Assembly (NCBI GenBank): GCA_032164245.1
Contig: JAVMKO010000010.1
Location: forward strand, 33,182,189 to 33,246,188
Source of the DNA: Sternotherus odoratus
Lineage: Eukaryota > Chordata > Testudines > Kinosternidae
Direction: 5' to 3'
DNA length: 64,000 bases
Part shown: positions 11,255-24,100 of the stretch, piece by piece
How positions within the stretch are numbered: the stretch's first letter is position 1
Layout of the letters: each line of letters begins with the position of its first letter
Notes under the pieces: model-generated
Databases searched by the model: none
The model's input: the letters and a program-made list of their open reading frames with translations, nothing else
What the model was told of the DNA's origin: nothing
Position numbers and translations under genes: made by a program

Positions 11255-12474
11255 GTCTAGGTGCTCACCCTCCTTGTCTGGACACAGAAGCTCTATTCTA
11301 GCCTGATATGCAAACCCCACACTGTATTCATGCATCAGTCATCAAATGGCCATGAAAATGAGACTCTCTCCAGATTACCAAAATGGCACCCAAAGGGAAA
11401 CTTTTGCCTATAGCCTAACTTCCCTATTGCCCCTCCCCCTCCATTGTATGTATATAGAGAACCAGGAAACCCTCTTGGAGAGACTGTCCTTATTCCAGTA
11501 CTCTGGATGTATTGATTTACTCATGACTTCGCCTGAGTTTCTGTATCCCAGAACCAGTAATGTTCCTCAGTCATCTACAAAATGGACAGAGGAGAAAATA
11601 AAAAATAACTCAATTCCTGGTGGAAACTTTTTCAGAGAACTCGGGGAAGATGTAACCCAAGAAAGAGGAAAACACTTTATAATTTCGGATTAGCTGATCC
11701 TTTGCGTGAATAACTAAACCCTTCTTTTGGTATTTATTTTAAATGTAATATTTTTAAAGGCAGATGCCAATAAAAACAAAGCTCAAGAATTAAGAGGAAT
11801 GCATCATCTAGTCACAATATCACTTAGATTTTTGTTTTACACTTAAATCCTGTTTGGAGGTGTTAATCTTTTCCTGGGGCCTGATTTGATAAGAGGTCAG
11901 ATATGCAACTGGTCCTGCCTGCATGTGTGTGCGCACACCCCTTGTGAGCAAAAACCTGTTTTCAGTGTGTGGTCCCTAACTAATCAAGTAGACACACAAT
12001 TGCAATACACTTTTAAGCCTGATTTACGTGACCCTAATATTTTAAGGTATTTTTATCCCACTGGAGAGAGAGCTCCTTCTTCTGTTGTGTAGATAGTGCT
12101 GCAACGTAATCCACTGTCGTACTGAACATTGTCTACACAGCAGCAGTGCTTTCCCATACAATTTCTTTTTTGATGCTTGCTTATGCCTTGAGGCTGCCTT
12201 GCTGGGTACAAAGTAGACACATTCACTTAATCTATATTGCCCCATAAATTGGTGGTGCATGGAAGTATGACTGCTTTAAATATATGGTAGGATGAATTAT
12301 TTTCTACCTTTAAATGTATCTGATTGGGCTCAGGTGAACCCTAAGTTCATGGTTCGTTAAAAAGCTCTTATTCATTCATTCATTCATTTCTTGGGTTCAA
12401 AACAAGCCCACTGGAGAGGGCCAAAATGGCTTATATTCTCGCTGTGTTGCATTGTATGCTACCACAGGAACTCC

Positions 12475-13171
12475 TCACTTAATGTTGTAGTTCTGTTCCT
12501 GAAAAATGCGACTAAGTGAAACAATGTTAAGCGAATCCAATTTCCCCATAAGAATTAATGTAAATGAGGGGGCTACGTTCCAGGGACATTTTTTTCACCA
12601 GACAAAAGATCTCTCTCTCTCTCTCTTTTTAAACAAACAATTTAATACTGGTGCACAATGATGATTATTGTGAAGCTTGGTTGAGGTGGTGAAGTCAGAG
12701 GGTGGGATATTTCCAAGGGAATGATGAACTAGCAAGTGGCTGAGCCCTCAAGGGTTAACTCGTTGTTAATGTAGCCTCACACTTTACAAGGTAGCATGAA
12801 TGGAGGGAGGGGAAGACAGCATGGCAGAGGGAGACAAAGACACACCATGTGTGTGAGAGATGCACATTGCCCCTTTAAGTAGGCTGACCACACTCTTAAG
12901 TACACAGCCTTAAGTAGATCTGCAAGCTGAGACCTTGGCCAGAAAGCTCCCTCCATCCTGAGCCCTTTCCTGTATCCCCACTGCTTTATGGAAGATAGGG
13001 TAAGCGGGGGGGGGAGGGAGGGTGGAAGGACTCTCACATTAGCAAACCCCCCCCCCCCAGCTGCCGGTCCACTCCGGTTCCAAGCATTGCACACCTTTAA
13101 ATGAGCATGTTCCCTAATTGATCAACAACAAAACGAGGTCAACTGGGATGACTTTAAGTGAGGAGTTGCTG
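12475..13171. mobile_element. pogo/Tigger-like element
   Basis: Ends caggaactcctcacttaa and ttaagtgaggagttgctg form inverted termini. TA follows on the right (13172-13173) and CA precedes on the left (a decayed TA). About 700 bp, with poly-C and CT runs and no recognised transposase. Confidence 0.85.
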
Positions 13172-13606
13172 TATAGAACAATGGGCTCAGCAAAGCCCCA
13201 CAAAAAGAGAGCCAAACAAAGAAGAAGGTGAAAGCCTAGAACTCAAATCTGCTTGAACTGCAGCACCTTCTAAGCATCCAGTGGAAATGCCCCTTGTGGA
13301 CAGGGTGTTGATGAGATGATTAGAATAGTGCTGCAAGGTTCCCGAGTTTTGCTGTCTGTTTTACTTTCTGAGGAAACACTGAAGTAGAGCAGGTAGATAA
13401 TCAGTCATTTCCCAGTGCGTAAGTCACAGCACATATATGTGTCTTTCCAGAGCAGGAGAACTCTGTGTTCCTTATTTTCAGATCATTAAACAGCTTAGGG
13501 AGATTTCTGGGACCTCCATGCTCTAGATTCCATTGTCATCACTCTCCCGTGGAAGGAATGCAGAAGACGTTTGGGTTTTAATGGTTTCCCCATCTCTGTG
13601 TTTCAG

Positions 13607-13824
13607 GCTGAATCCTAAAAACGTTCACCAGCGACCCACGGTGGCTCTGTTGTGTGGCCCCCATGTGAAGGGGGCCCAGGGAATCAGTTGTGGACGGCAT
13701 CTTTCCAACCATGACGTTCATGTCATTCTCTTCCTGCCCAACTTTGTCAAGATGCTGGAATCCATCACTAATGAGCTGAACCTTTTCAGCAAGACCCAAG
13801 GCCAGCAGGTGTCCAGTGTCAAAG
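13607..13824 (+). CDS. EDC3: EDC3 exon: central YjeF_N domain
   Basis: This 218-nt exon follows the acceptor ctgtgtttcag and ends at a gtaagc donor. Its first base completes the Arg codon of the preceding exon. It reads LNPKNVHQRPTVALLCG, then HVKGAQGISCGRHLSNHD and ILFLPNFVKMLESITNEL. The LLCGPHVKGAQG segment is the glycine-rich first turn of the YjeF_N Rossmann-like fold. The exon is very close to the mammalian protein as I know it, with only conservative changes. The last base (G of AAAG) is the first base of the Asp codon continued in the final exon. Confidence 0.97.
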
Positions 13825-14226
13825 GTAAGCAGTGTAAGGCTTTGGGGAAGGCTGGGTCTGAGCTGGGGCACTGAGCAACTTGCAGAAGCTCGTGCTGAAA
13901 CAGTCAGGTCCCACTTACGAGAGCAGCACTGAAGACCTGCACCGTTGTAGCGTCAGGTTTTCCTTCAAGTGCTTGTGCACAGAAGTGTTCCGCTGTAGGT
14001 GTGTGTGTACCGCCCATGCACTCAAGTCTCAGTGGAAAGTATGTATGCACAACACATCTCGAACAATGGTTACTATCCAGGTCAATAACCCATTTTTGTT
14101 GGAAGGGAACTTGTCTGTCTAATTGAGCACATTTATTCTAACACTGGCCTGTATTTTTGGTCCAGTGGCACCACTTAGTGGTCACCATTGGCATTCCCTC
14201 CTTTTACATAGGTATGGATTATTTGT

Positions 14227-14397
14227 AGGGCTGTCGATTTAATCACAGTTAACTCACACGATTAACTCACAAAAATGAACTGTGATTAACAGTGCAATTA
14301 ATCCTGATTAATTTTTTTAAACAGTAGAATGCCAATTAATTGTGATTGATTATTTTGAGTTAATCACATGAGTTAACTGCGATTAATCAACAGCCCT
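14227..14397. mobile_element. Short MITE related to the 56.3 kb hAT element
   Basis: Ends agggctgtcgatttaatcac and gcgattaatcaacagccct are inverted; taatcacatgagttaactgc near the right end is shared with the right end of the element at 58158. No clear target duplication. Confidence 0.88.
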
Positions 14398-14554
14398 AAT
14401 ATTAACTGCTTCAACATATTGTTTATGGGATCTGCTCGCATCTAGGCGGTGGAAATTGGATTTTCAGTGGTATTGGCTCTAAGGACACACTCTAAGGACA
14501 CACATTTTTCCCCCATTCTGGAAGAAACAAACCCCAGAACAAAAAAAATCTGTG

Positions 14555-14730
14555 AAATTATTTATATTACCATAGCACCTAGGGACCCCTGCCATTGATC
14601 AGGTCTCCACTGGGTGTGTGCAACACCCAACACACACATGTAACAAAGAGCTGGCAATCCAAGTTTAAGATGAGACAACAGTGAATACAACAGACAGACG
14701 ATGCAAGGGGGGGGGGGGGGGGGAGATACA
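14555..14730 (+). mobile_element. SINE-like fragment with a poly-G run
   Basis: ccatagcacctagggacccc and a later agagctggcaatccaag, gatgagacaacag block resemble the body of an abundant amniote MIR-like repeat. A run of about 16 G lies near 14708. Confidence 0.5.
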
Positions 14731-15584
14731 TGAAAACGAGCAGACAGTACTGACCACTATGACAGGCAGCAGTTGCAGCACACCAGCTACCTGACCAGTG
14801 GCAGATTCTCCTAAATGCCCTCCTTTTCCCTCTTTGGATATGGTTAGTGACAATGGCATACCACTGATACCTGCAGAGCTGGGGTGGCTCCACTGAGCAA
14901 ATCATATTTTTGGGGTAGGATTTAGGAAGGCATTGGCTATTTGATTAGATTTCCTAGCAGTAGATTCAGTTGGAGACTTTCCCCACCAGATTAAAGCATG
15001 TTTAAATCTTGACAAACATTATACAGAAAACTCATTGTGTAGGGCCCTAGTGGGCAGGAGAAGAGGAATAGTGGCCCACCACCAGTCTCCAGGCCAGGCT
15101 TTCCCCAACAAGACACTCCGCATTAGAACCTGGTGTTGCATTGCCGGTACTACCACATAATGAGACGTTCACTGATGGAGCTGTTCTGACTGGTGGTCTC
15201 ATCGGGGGGCCAGTTGGTTCGTTGAAGTGATGTCCCTCCGGAGGCCTGGGTTCAAAACTGATCAATCTCAACCTCGTCCATCCCAATAGTGCCACACTTC
15301 GGCCTGATGAGCAGAAATTGCCAACCTGCAGTTCGAGCCTTTGAGATCCACTGGCAGACAGCTGCGGGAGAATCTATAGTATGTTGTTCCTTTGCTGGCT
15401 CTGTGTGCTAAAATGGGCCACCTCTAGGCCTCTTGCTCTGGAGGGAGGTTGGAAGAAGTCTCCTGGAGATGCAGGGAGGAAGGTGGGAGTAGAGTTCTTT
15501 GTAGGGAGCTGCAGTTTCTGTGGCAGACAGGTTCTCTCCTAAGCTGGTACTGGATTAGTATTAAAACATGCATGTTTCTTTCAG

Positions 15585-15919
15585 ATCTCCCAGATACCCC
15601 TGTTGACCTGGTGATTAACTGCCTGGATTGTCATGAAAATGCTTTCCTGAGAGACCAGCCTTGGTACAAAGCAGCTGTGGACTGGGCCAACCAGAACCGA
15701 GCCCCTGTCCTCAGCATAGACCCTCCTATGAGTGAAATGGAGCAGGGCATTGATGCCAAGTGGTCACTGGCCTTGGGCCTGCCCCTGCCGCTGGGTGAGA
15801 GGGCAGGGCGAGTATACCTGTGCGACATCGGCATCCCGCAGAAAGTCTTTCAGGAAGTGGGAATAAACTACCACTCACCCTTTGGATGCAAATTCGTCAT
15901 CCCCTTGCATTCAACATAG
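15585..15919 (+). CDS. EDC3: EDC3 terminal coding exon
   Basis: The terminal exon follows the acceptor tttctttcag and runs 335 nt to a TAG stop at 15917-15919. It reads DLPDTPVDLVINCLDC, then FLRDQPWYKAAVDWANQN, then the C-terminal stretch GINYHSPFGCKFVIPLHST. These are diagnostic C-terminal EDC3 segments. The reading frame is open throughout and nothing suggests a pseudogene. CLK3 follows tail to tail on the other strand. Confidence 0.98.
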
Positions 15920-18900
15920 AGCAGACCCTGGAGGGGAAGATGGGGCGGAGTCCTGCCTAGCAAGCTGTATAAAGGATCCTGACAAGTAAACTCTTGACGC
16001 CTTAAGGATGTGAAGTTCTGGAGTTTTTCTTCCGGAAGAAATATGCGTATTAAAAACATAGAAATTAAGGGAGCAAATGTTACTGCAAGATGCTTTCTCT
16101 CTCTCTTGTGCCATTGGATGAAGGAATGTGGAAGAAGCTGGTATCTAACACTGGGAAAGGCAGCACCTAGTCACCAGCCAGAGGATGGTTAAAGGGGGCG
16201 AGGGGGTTTGTTTACAGATGCAAGGGACCGTCACACAGCTTAGAGGTTTACAAGATGATGCTCTGGTTTTTTAGTACTTCTGGGGGGAACATTTGGCCCG
16301 GCATGGGACCCTTCAGGAGCAGCACCCCTCAGTGATAATGTAGAAATATCTTTGTTGCAGGTTTACTGTTTTGATTTTGTTCTTTATTTTCTTTTCTGTT
16401 CATGAGAGCGATTGTAGTTAAGTCTCTTCCGGGAGCTGCCAGGCCCTTGTGGATGGGGCTCCCTGTTAAGAAAGCGGGTGTAAAGTTTTTGTTCCTTGAC
16501 CGCTTGCTGAGCAAATGCTGCCCAGGTTTGGAAAGTGAAGGGGAGTGAGGCATTTACCATGGTGTCCTTCGACCAGACAGTGCTTTGGGAAAGGCATTTT
16601 CCTACAGTGGGTTTTTATTTCTCCAGCGAGCTGAGTAACCTCAGTGATTCGGAGAAGATGTGAGGGGAACAGGCAGATGTTTCCCCTCTTTAGTACCTGG
16701 TGTTCAGCACAGGCAGTCTTTGGCTGTATTATTATAGAGTCTCAGTGCCCGCTTTGCGAGAAGTGGTACCAGTGGCCCCCGCAGCATACCCTGCCCCTGA
16801 ATAGATGTCTTGTGAAGCACGGCAATATGCCATTCCCTTTGGGAGCAACAGCCATGTCCGGGGGAGGATCCTCCCTCCTAAAAAGCATCTGTGCTTTGTT
16901 CTCATGCGCTGTTCCACAAGGATCTCCATGGAGTCAATGGGAATCCTGGAGCACTTGCCTCCCCTGGTTATGCAAACTGTAAAGATGAGTCAGATGCTGT
17001 TTGTCTTAATATACAAAGCCAGCCTGTGAGCCAGGAGCATGTGCACAGTGCATTAGGGGGGGTGTCATGGAAGGCTCATGTTAACTCTTTAGTGGAGGAA
17101 ACGCCCTCCCGGCCTGCTTGTCAGCTCAGTGTAGAACTAGCTGTATAGCCTCCTGGGCACACATGATGTTAGTTGCTACAGCAAATGCTGTTGTGCTTGG
17201 CAAGCTGATTTGTTAGGCTGCCTTCAGAAGCCCTGGCAGTATTGCTCCTGCATGCACTAGTGCACTGAAACCTGGCCCCTTATGCCCCAGGCATCACCAC
17301 TGGTAGTGACCACTTCTGAACGCCACACGAGACAAGAAGCTTTGATTTGTCCAGCTACATCACACTTGAGGGGAAGGTCAGAAACTTCTGCCCTGAATCA
17401 CTGTACGTAGTCGCACTGTTTACTTTGCTAGCTGGTTTTAGGCTGCAGATTTTTTTTTTGTCCTCAAGGAAAGCATTTGTCTTCATTGCACTGCCTAGAG
17501 TAAGACGTGATTTGATGAACCTTTGCCTGGCTTTTTAAATCGATCACACTGGACCCTTTTATTGTCTCTGAAAGTGCCAAACTATCACCGGCTAGTGATG
17601 AGATTTATTAAACTTGGACCAAACCAGTGCTCTGCCTGAGTTTCTGAGCTTTCCAAATTCCCTGTAGAGACAGAGGCAGGTGAGGAGTCCTAGAGTCCTG
17701 TTCTAGCCAAGTTCCTCTGCTGCTGCTGGAACTTTGCTGGGAGCATAGGCTGTGCTTAAAGTTCTGCCCTCAGCAGGGGACTTACCGGCCTGGTGGGTCT
17801 GTGCTGCCGTGGACTGACTTCAAAGCTTCTGTTGGTGCCTTTCCCAGGGGAGCTAGATCTTCTCTTGCTAAAGTGTAGAGCAGCTGGTTGTGTGTGAAAC
17901 AATTGTAGCTACTGCTTGGGGATCCAGTAACTGAACTCCTGAAGAAACTGCATGCAGCACACCCTGGTCAACCAGCTGGGTTAGGTGAGGATACAAGTCA
18001 GGCACTTCTATGTAAAAAAAAAAAAAATCTAGTCCTGTCACTCCTCGTCACAGAAGGGCTGTTGGAACAAAGGCTGAGGGGGGCTGGGAAGAGACTTCCA
18101 GTATCAAAAGGAAAGATTGTTTACCTGGGCAGTGCTCTCAGTTATTCAAGTATGGGAAAATACACCACAACCTAATCTGCAGAGCACTCTTGAATGTAGC
18201 CTGGGGGAGGTGGCAAGTGGGTATTTCATACCATGGGCTGTGGGAGTGTTGGACAGGGCACTGGAGAATAGCCCTGCTCTTATTCCCTGGTACATTTGAT
18301 ATCCAGGCAGTGCATAAGGTCTTGTTAAAGGACTTCCCATGCCAAACAGCACAGAACTCATCTACCTCATGAGGATACAGGGCCTGTGGTTCAGCAGAGG
18401 GTTAGACTACTAACCTGTGTCCACTGGTTTATGCTTAATGGCCTTAGTGCTGACACAGATGATCAATGACTGTCAACTCTTCACTAACAAAATTGGGTGT
18501 ATCTGGCTGTTGCTGTGTGTGTTTCTCTGCAAGGCTTAGAGCACCTGTGGCTCAGGTAAAACACTAGTTTTCAGCTCAATGCAATAGCATGTAATGAGAA
18601 GGGATGGCACTTGACTAGCAAGCAGTGCTGGTTAGTGACAGTTTGGTGAGGGATTATCCTTTTAAAATAAACACAACCCAAAGGTTTTCTCTGCCTTTCT
18701 CGGGTCAATCAAAGAGCTGCTGGCAGCTTTAGGTGAAGGTACTGAGGATGTAGCAAAGGTGAAAAATGGATTAATCCCTGTACCTGCCTTGTTTTCATCT
18801 TCCTATATGAAAGCAGAGCTGACTAGCACTTGTAAAGAAACATCCTGCTGTTTGTCTCCTCTATTACTGCAGAAGCTTCTTAAACTTGTTCAGGGTGAAG

Positions 18901-19061
18901 GCTGGTTATTCAGCTCTGTCCTTTGTGAGCTGGGTGTAAGGCTGGAAGGGATAAGAAGCTCTTCTATTTTTTTCTTTAAAGTGTGAATCAGTGGCTGAGG
19001 TCCTACCAGCCACATTAGAAGGGGGAACAAGAATTGTCCAGAGGGTTAGTTTTTAAATAAA
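15920..19061 (+). other. EDC3: Probable EDC3 3' UTR
   Basis: No exon or clear repeat lies between the EDC3 stop and 19 kb. AATAAA hexamers on the + strand at 18666-18671 and 19056-19061 are the best poly(A) signal candidates I saw. That would give a 3' UTR of about 2.7 or 3.1 kb. The end point is inference; transcript data would decide it. Confidence 0.4.
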
Positions 19062-20686
19062 GAATGAAAGTAGTCAGTGCTGCCACAGACACTTGATGGC
19101 ACATGGTAGGATTTTAAATAAGGGGGCATTGATAGATTCTAGACTGACTCAGCTCAAGCACAACTAAGGAGCTTTGGGCCAGGTTGTGTGTGTTACAGTG
19201 CTGAACTTAATAATGCATTCTCCCTTCTAAGTAGCACAAGGGTAAGGGCACTTGCTTTTCTTCTGACAAGCAGAGTTCGATTGGTGCCATTGGCCTTGGC
19301 CCGATGCATGTTGTTGCACATTCAGGTGATCAAGACTTTGGATTTTTGGCCCCTTCATAGTCATACAGCTACTGCAGCCCCAGCTGCTTAATGCTCGATA
19401 CAGCAGCAGGAAGGGACACAGCCCCTCGCTCCACTGGTCAGCGCTCTTCAGTAAGATGCCGGCTTTGAGGGATGCAGGGGTGGGCAAAGTTTTTTTGCCT
19501 CTGGGCCAACTAAGGGTTCCAAAATTGTATGGAGGGCTGGGTAGGGTAGACCTCAAAACCCCTGACCCATTCAACAGCCCCTGCTTTGTCCCGATTGCCC
19601 CCCCCCCCATTCCTAACCACATCCCTGCCCCCCTGACATACCCCTCAGGACTCCTATGCCTCTCCACCTGCCCCCCAGGGACTCCCTTACCATGCTACTC
19701 AGAGCACCAGGACTGGCAACCACAACACCTGTCCAGAGCAGGCCAGCAGCTCTTGCAGCCCCCTGCCCAGAGTGCTGGTGGCATAGCTAGCTGAGGCTGC
19801 AGGGGAGGAGGGTCAGCCTCCCCAGCCAGGAGCTCAAGGGCCAGGCAGGACAGTCCCACAGAGCTGTAGTTAACATCCCTTAAAGCAGAGGTGGACAAAC
19901 TTTTAGTCTTTGTCAAGATGTGAACATTTCCACCACTGTGCAAGAACGCAGGATATTAAATACTCAGGAGCTGACTTCCCAGGGCCAAGGAAAAGCAGCT
20001 GCCTGTCAGTATGTACTGGAGTGGACTTTGCTCTTTTAGAAAGCAGAAATGGGACTTTCACTGCTCAGTAGTAACCAACAGTAGATTTAAGTTCTGCATC
20101 ACTCCCTCCCCTACTTGTCATAAAACATGCACCCTCTTTTCAGCAGCAGTGGAAAAAGCCCTAGCTTCAGGCACCTAGTTCAAAGACAACTGCACCGCAA
20201 CTCTGTATAATCAAGTCAATGCTTAAGTAAGTCATATCGTCATTACAAACACTGTTGTTCCATCATTCATGCAGCGGCTGGGGTAATACCAGCCTTGAAA
20301 TAAAGTGCAACTATTCATGTGCGTTCAGTGATTTGCGTATATGGGAAAGGTTTCCCCGACCTGCAAGAAAGAGCCATTCTGCACAATTAAGCCAAGCCCA
20401 ACATACATTCCTGAGTAAAACAAGTAGGGTGCTTCAGGAGGAGCCAAGCACACTAGAAGCAGTTACAAGTGTTTTGAAAAGGAGATTTATATTCACCTAG
20501 CAGTTGAAGGACTAGCAAACCACCAAAAAGTAACCCCAATCCTCCCCTCCAATACAACAGCCAGACTTGAGCTTAACAGTGCTCACACGGCAGTTAACTG
20601 AAGCTGGAAACAAAGGTGCCTAGAGCCAGCAAAACAGTAACACCTCTCATAACAATGCCGTTTTGTGGAGAAATATAAAACCACTC
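19062..20686. other. Intergenic gap between EDC3 and CLK3
   Basis: A gap of about 1.6 kb lies between candidate poly(A) signals of two convergent genes. It contains a hAT-like repeat region (19475-19960) and otherwise nothing I recognise. Confidence 0.45.
19475..19960. mobile_element. hAT-type repeat fragments
   Basis: A terminus-like start caggggtgggcaaag occurs at 19475, and a similar caraggtggacaaac-type start occurs at 19886 in the same orientation. Between them is C-rich DNA with a poly-C run near 19600. Starts of this form are typical of Charlie-like hAT elements. No matching inverted end or target duplication was found, so these may be pieces of two copies. Confidence 0.4.
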
Positions 20687-20986
20687 TTTATTTAACCGAA
20701 CAAATCTGGCAGGGTGGGATCAAAAAAATAGCTGGACACATTCATACAAGTAAATTATCAAACAATAAGAAACACTTTATTTTAACTTTACAACATATAA
20801 ATATGAGACATCTGTGCTTTCCATGTAGCTTTCTCCTCCCCCCTCCCATGCCCAGGGTCCATATCACATTGCACCAGTACCTCTGAACTCTGTGCTACAG
20901 GAGGGCTGCTTAGAGCCTCTACAGCAGAGGTCAAATTGATCCAGGAGTATGTTCAAATCCAGCAGGTATCACCACCCACCCATCGG
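20687..20986 (-). other. CLK3: Probable CLK3 3' UTR
   Basis: This lies directly downstream of the CLK3 stop on the - strand. AATAAA on the - strand (TTTATT on +) occurs at 20776-20781 and 20687-20692; either could end the transcript. This implies a short 3' UTR of about 200-300 nt. Transcript data would decide it. Confidence 0.45.
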
Positions 20987-21172
20987 TCATCTGCTGAGGT
21001 CACGGTTGGAGACTCGACTACACAGCATCCTTTCCTCTGGTGACAGGCCATTAAAGAACGGATGCAGCAGAGCATCAGAGAATGTGATCCTCTTGGAAGG
21101 ATCAAACTCTAACATCCTTCTCATCAAGTCAAACAGCTGCACGTGGTCCGGTGAATCATACAGCATGTAGCT
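20987..21172 (-). CDS. CLK3: CLK3 last coding exon
   Basis: The exon runs from the acceptor ctgtttcag to TGA at 20989-20987 (186 nt, phase 0 start). It reads [18 protein letters not shown] through [16 protein letters not shown] and then the divergent tail [11 protein letters not shown]. It covers the end of the kinase C-lobe. Confidence 0.96.
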   Translation of the reverse strand, partial: SYMLYDSPDHVQLFDLMRRMLEFDPSKRITFSDALLHPFFNGLSPEERMLCSRVSNRDLSR

Positions 21173-24100
21173 CTGAAACAGAACAGTACAGATTCAGCTG
21201 CGGGAAAATGCAGGCAAAAACTAGACACAACCCTTGACACTATATAGCCTGAGAGTTGGCAACACTGCTACAGATTTGGCAGCAGGCTACACCATCATAT
21301 CTTTATTCCTGAGAAAGCCAAGGGAAGTCACAGGAGATTTGGGGCATTCAAAGAAAGTTTCAAAGGTTGTCCGTTACTTCCAAAAACGGCTATCCAAAGG
21401 TCTATCAAGCCCAGTATCCTGTCTTCTGACAGTGACCAATGGCAGCGCCCCAGAGGCAATGAACAGACAGGTTACCATCAAGTGATCCATACCATGTCAC
21501 CCAATCCCAGCTTCTGGCAAACAGACAACTCACTCTAGTCTCGGCAAGGTTTTGTTTTTGTGCCAAGATGCTCCCTGCATATATGGAATGAAGCTGTCGG
21601 TCTTCCATTTCATTTTGATAGTGACAGCAGCTCCCCCCCCCCCCCCCCCATTGCCATCCAGTGTTATCTAACTCCAAGAACACACCAGGTTACACTGGGG
21701 AAGCTGGGAATCTCAGCATCCATTGCAGAGCTACCTAAGCTTTCTATATAAATCAGAGCAGCGTCTCCTACCCGCAGTGGCTTGCAGTTCTCTTGGACGT
21801 ATCTTCCATCTGATGTGTTCTCATCCCATACCAGGCCCCCCTTGTGGAAGTACTTCTGTTTCCTGTACAATAAAATGAACCATTCAAGAGTCCTGTCTGC
21901 AAGAGAAATCTGGGGGTGCACACCTCTGGGGTACACGTAGCCTCACTAAGGCAAGACATCGGTACGAAGACTCAACTACGTGACATATAAGCCAGCCAGT
22001 GCCACCAGAGGACACTGTACCCGTTTTCCAAAGCACTTCAGAAAACTATATGCTGGGTATTCTACCAGCCCAGCCAGCAATCAAGGGGGTCTTTAATGCT
22101 GAGCCTCGTTAAAGCCAAGCTAGATGATTTCTAGCAGCCAATACTTTGGGTTTTAATACAAGTCTCATATATAGCACTTTTCATTCATGGATTTCAAAGC
22201 ACTTTCCAAAGATAGTGAAGTATCATTCCCATTTCACAGATGGGAAAAACAGGCAGAGGGGAAGTGACTTGCCCAAGGTCAAACATTAGGGTCAACAGCA
22301 GAGCAGGGAACAGAACCCAGGTCACCTGACTCCCACTAAAGTGCCTTAGGCACTAGACCATGCTGCCAGAAAACAATAAAAGTTTCAGATTTTGATGCTG
22401 TTTGCATGAAAGTTCACCGTCTTCTCAGCCAGGAATGGTGGCCCTGTCTCAGCAAAAGCATGGAAGAAATCCTAGGCAAGACCCTCTTAGTGGTATAGAG
22501 CAAGAGGGTTCCATTAGTGGTAGGCTGCTCAGCCATTTTTCCCAGCACTATATTCAACGTCACTTTTATTTCAAGTTCAAGTCTTTTCTTGATCCTATGA
22601 TCTCCACCCAGAGCTACAACCCTACTGTTAGGATTCTGATATGTGACCTCTCTGCATCAGAGATGGTGTCCCACCTGCTCCACCATCACCAGAACAATGC
22701 AAAAGCCAAGTCAGCTGCTCAGAGTTCAGAAGCTGGTTCTTACCGGGTTTTGTGGATCATCTGAGATGGGATCGGCCCAAGGATTTTTTCCATCATTACA
22801 AGGTGCTCACGATTCTCATGAGTCTGCGGAGGAAGGGCAACTAGGTTATTGTTTTAGCCTTGAAACAGTCGTACAATAAATAAAGGAAGATCTAAACCTA
22901 CCCTTCCAAGGATGGACTAGTAGGATAGTCTCTTCATGGTACCCAGAAAAATGTAGGTGAAATCTATAAAGGTATTTGGGCTCCTAGCTTCCACGGAGTT
23001 GACTGGAAATTAGGAGCATAAATACCATTGTCCATTTGGGCTTCACAGTTTAAAAGGGAAGGCTAAAGCTTACATAGTTCAGTCAAGGGCGTAAAGATCT
23101 GGTGAAAGTGTACCTGAAAGAGTGTGAAGCCACGGTAATACTCAAATAGAATGCAGCCAATACTCCAGACATCACATGGCTGTGCCCAGCCCAGCTCTGC
23201 AATGAAGAGGAGAAAAAATGACTGAGCTTCCAGTGACAAATGTGGAGCTTGAACAAATTCCTTCTAGTTTCCTTTAAAAGTGGAGAGACCTAAAACTCAG
23301 CTACATGCCCAGTGGCTTTCTGTGGTGAGATGCCTGCTTAGTCCTCTGGGACTCAGGGTACCGGAACAGAGAAATGTCCCCTTTCAGTCTGTGCGCTGCA
23401 GTGGTTATTCTCTGATTAACTCAATTGCGATACCTCACATAAACTTCTCAGATCTCTGCCATCCCACATCTCCGGGCCGAGCAGTCACCCAAAGTTCTGG
23501 GCACATATTTACGGACAATATTTTGCATATACAAAAAAGAGTTGTCTTTGTTCCAGGCTTTGGATGGGATGCAGACTGGGTGTGCTGTCTCAGCAGTCCC
23601 AATGCCTCACCCAAACCGTTGCTCCCAAGAGACCAGAGCAGCAGGTTTAACTTTTTGTCTAAATATACCAGTGTAGACTGTCCCCTTTCTCCACTCCAGA
23701 ATCAGAGATTTTCCAGTCAGTTCTCTCTTGCGAAGCCCAATTCTTACCCTACTGTACCCTGTGGCCCACTCCCCAGAAGTCCATCAGTAAAGACAGAAGT
23801 GTAACTCCACTCACCCAGAATCACCTCTGGCGGGCGGTAATGCCGAGTTGCAACAATAGTAGTGTGATGCTCATGGTCAAAAGTGGCACTTCCAAAGTCG
23901 GCTACACGGATGTTTGTGTTCCTAATAGATTTCTCCTCACAGTTCTGCAACACAAGAAATAGCTATAAGGAACCTGGAGAGGGGGTTTCAGAATAGAAAG
24001 GGATTCCAACAGGATCCCTCTATTCCAATAAGAGTTCCTTGCCCATGTCATTAGCAGTAAAAAGGGCCACAAAATACAGAAACATCACACTTGTTTAGCA

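Larger units (their letters stand above)
8852..13606 (+). other. EDC3: EDC3 intron with several MITEs
   Basis: No exon is seen. It holds two elements with ATA target duplications (9412-10061 and 10468-10658), a foldback fragment, a hAT-type element with 8-bp target duplications (10859-11254) and a pogo-like element (12475-13171). A short tandem of cattcatt lies near 12370. The stretch 11263-12470 holds nothing I recognise. Confidence 0.8.
13825..15584 (+). other. EDC3: EDC3 last intron
   Basis: No coding exon is seen. It holds a short MITE at 14227-14397 and a SINE-like fragment at 14555-14730 containing a poly-G run. The rest shows nothing I recognise. Confidence 0.8.

Noticed and set aside
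23280..23804. 174-codon open frame on the + strand
   Set aside because: It lies in CLK3 intron 9 opposite to the gene, with no domain, repeat or splice support.
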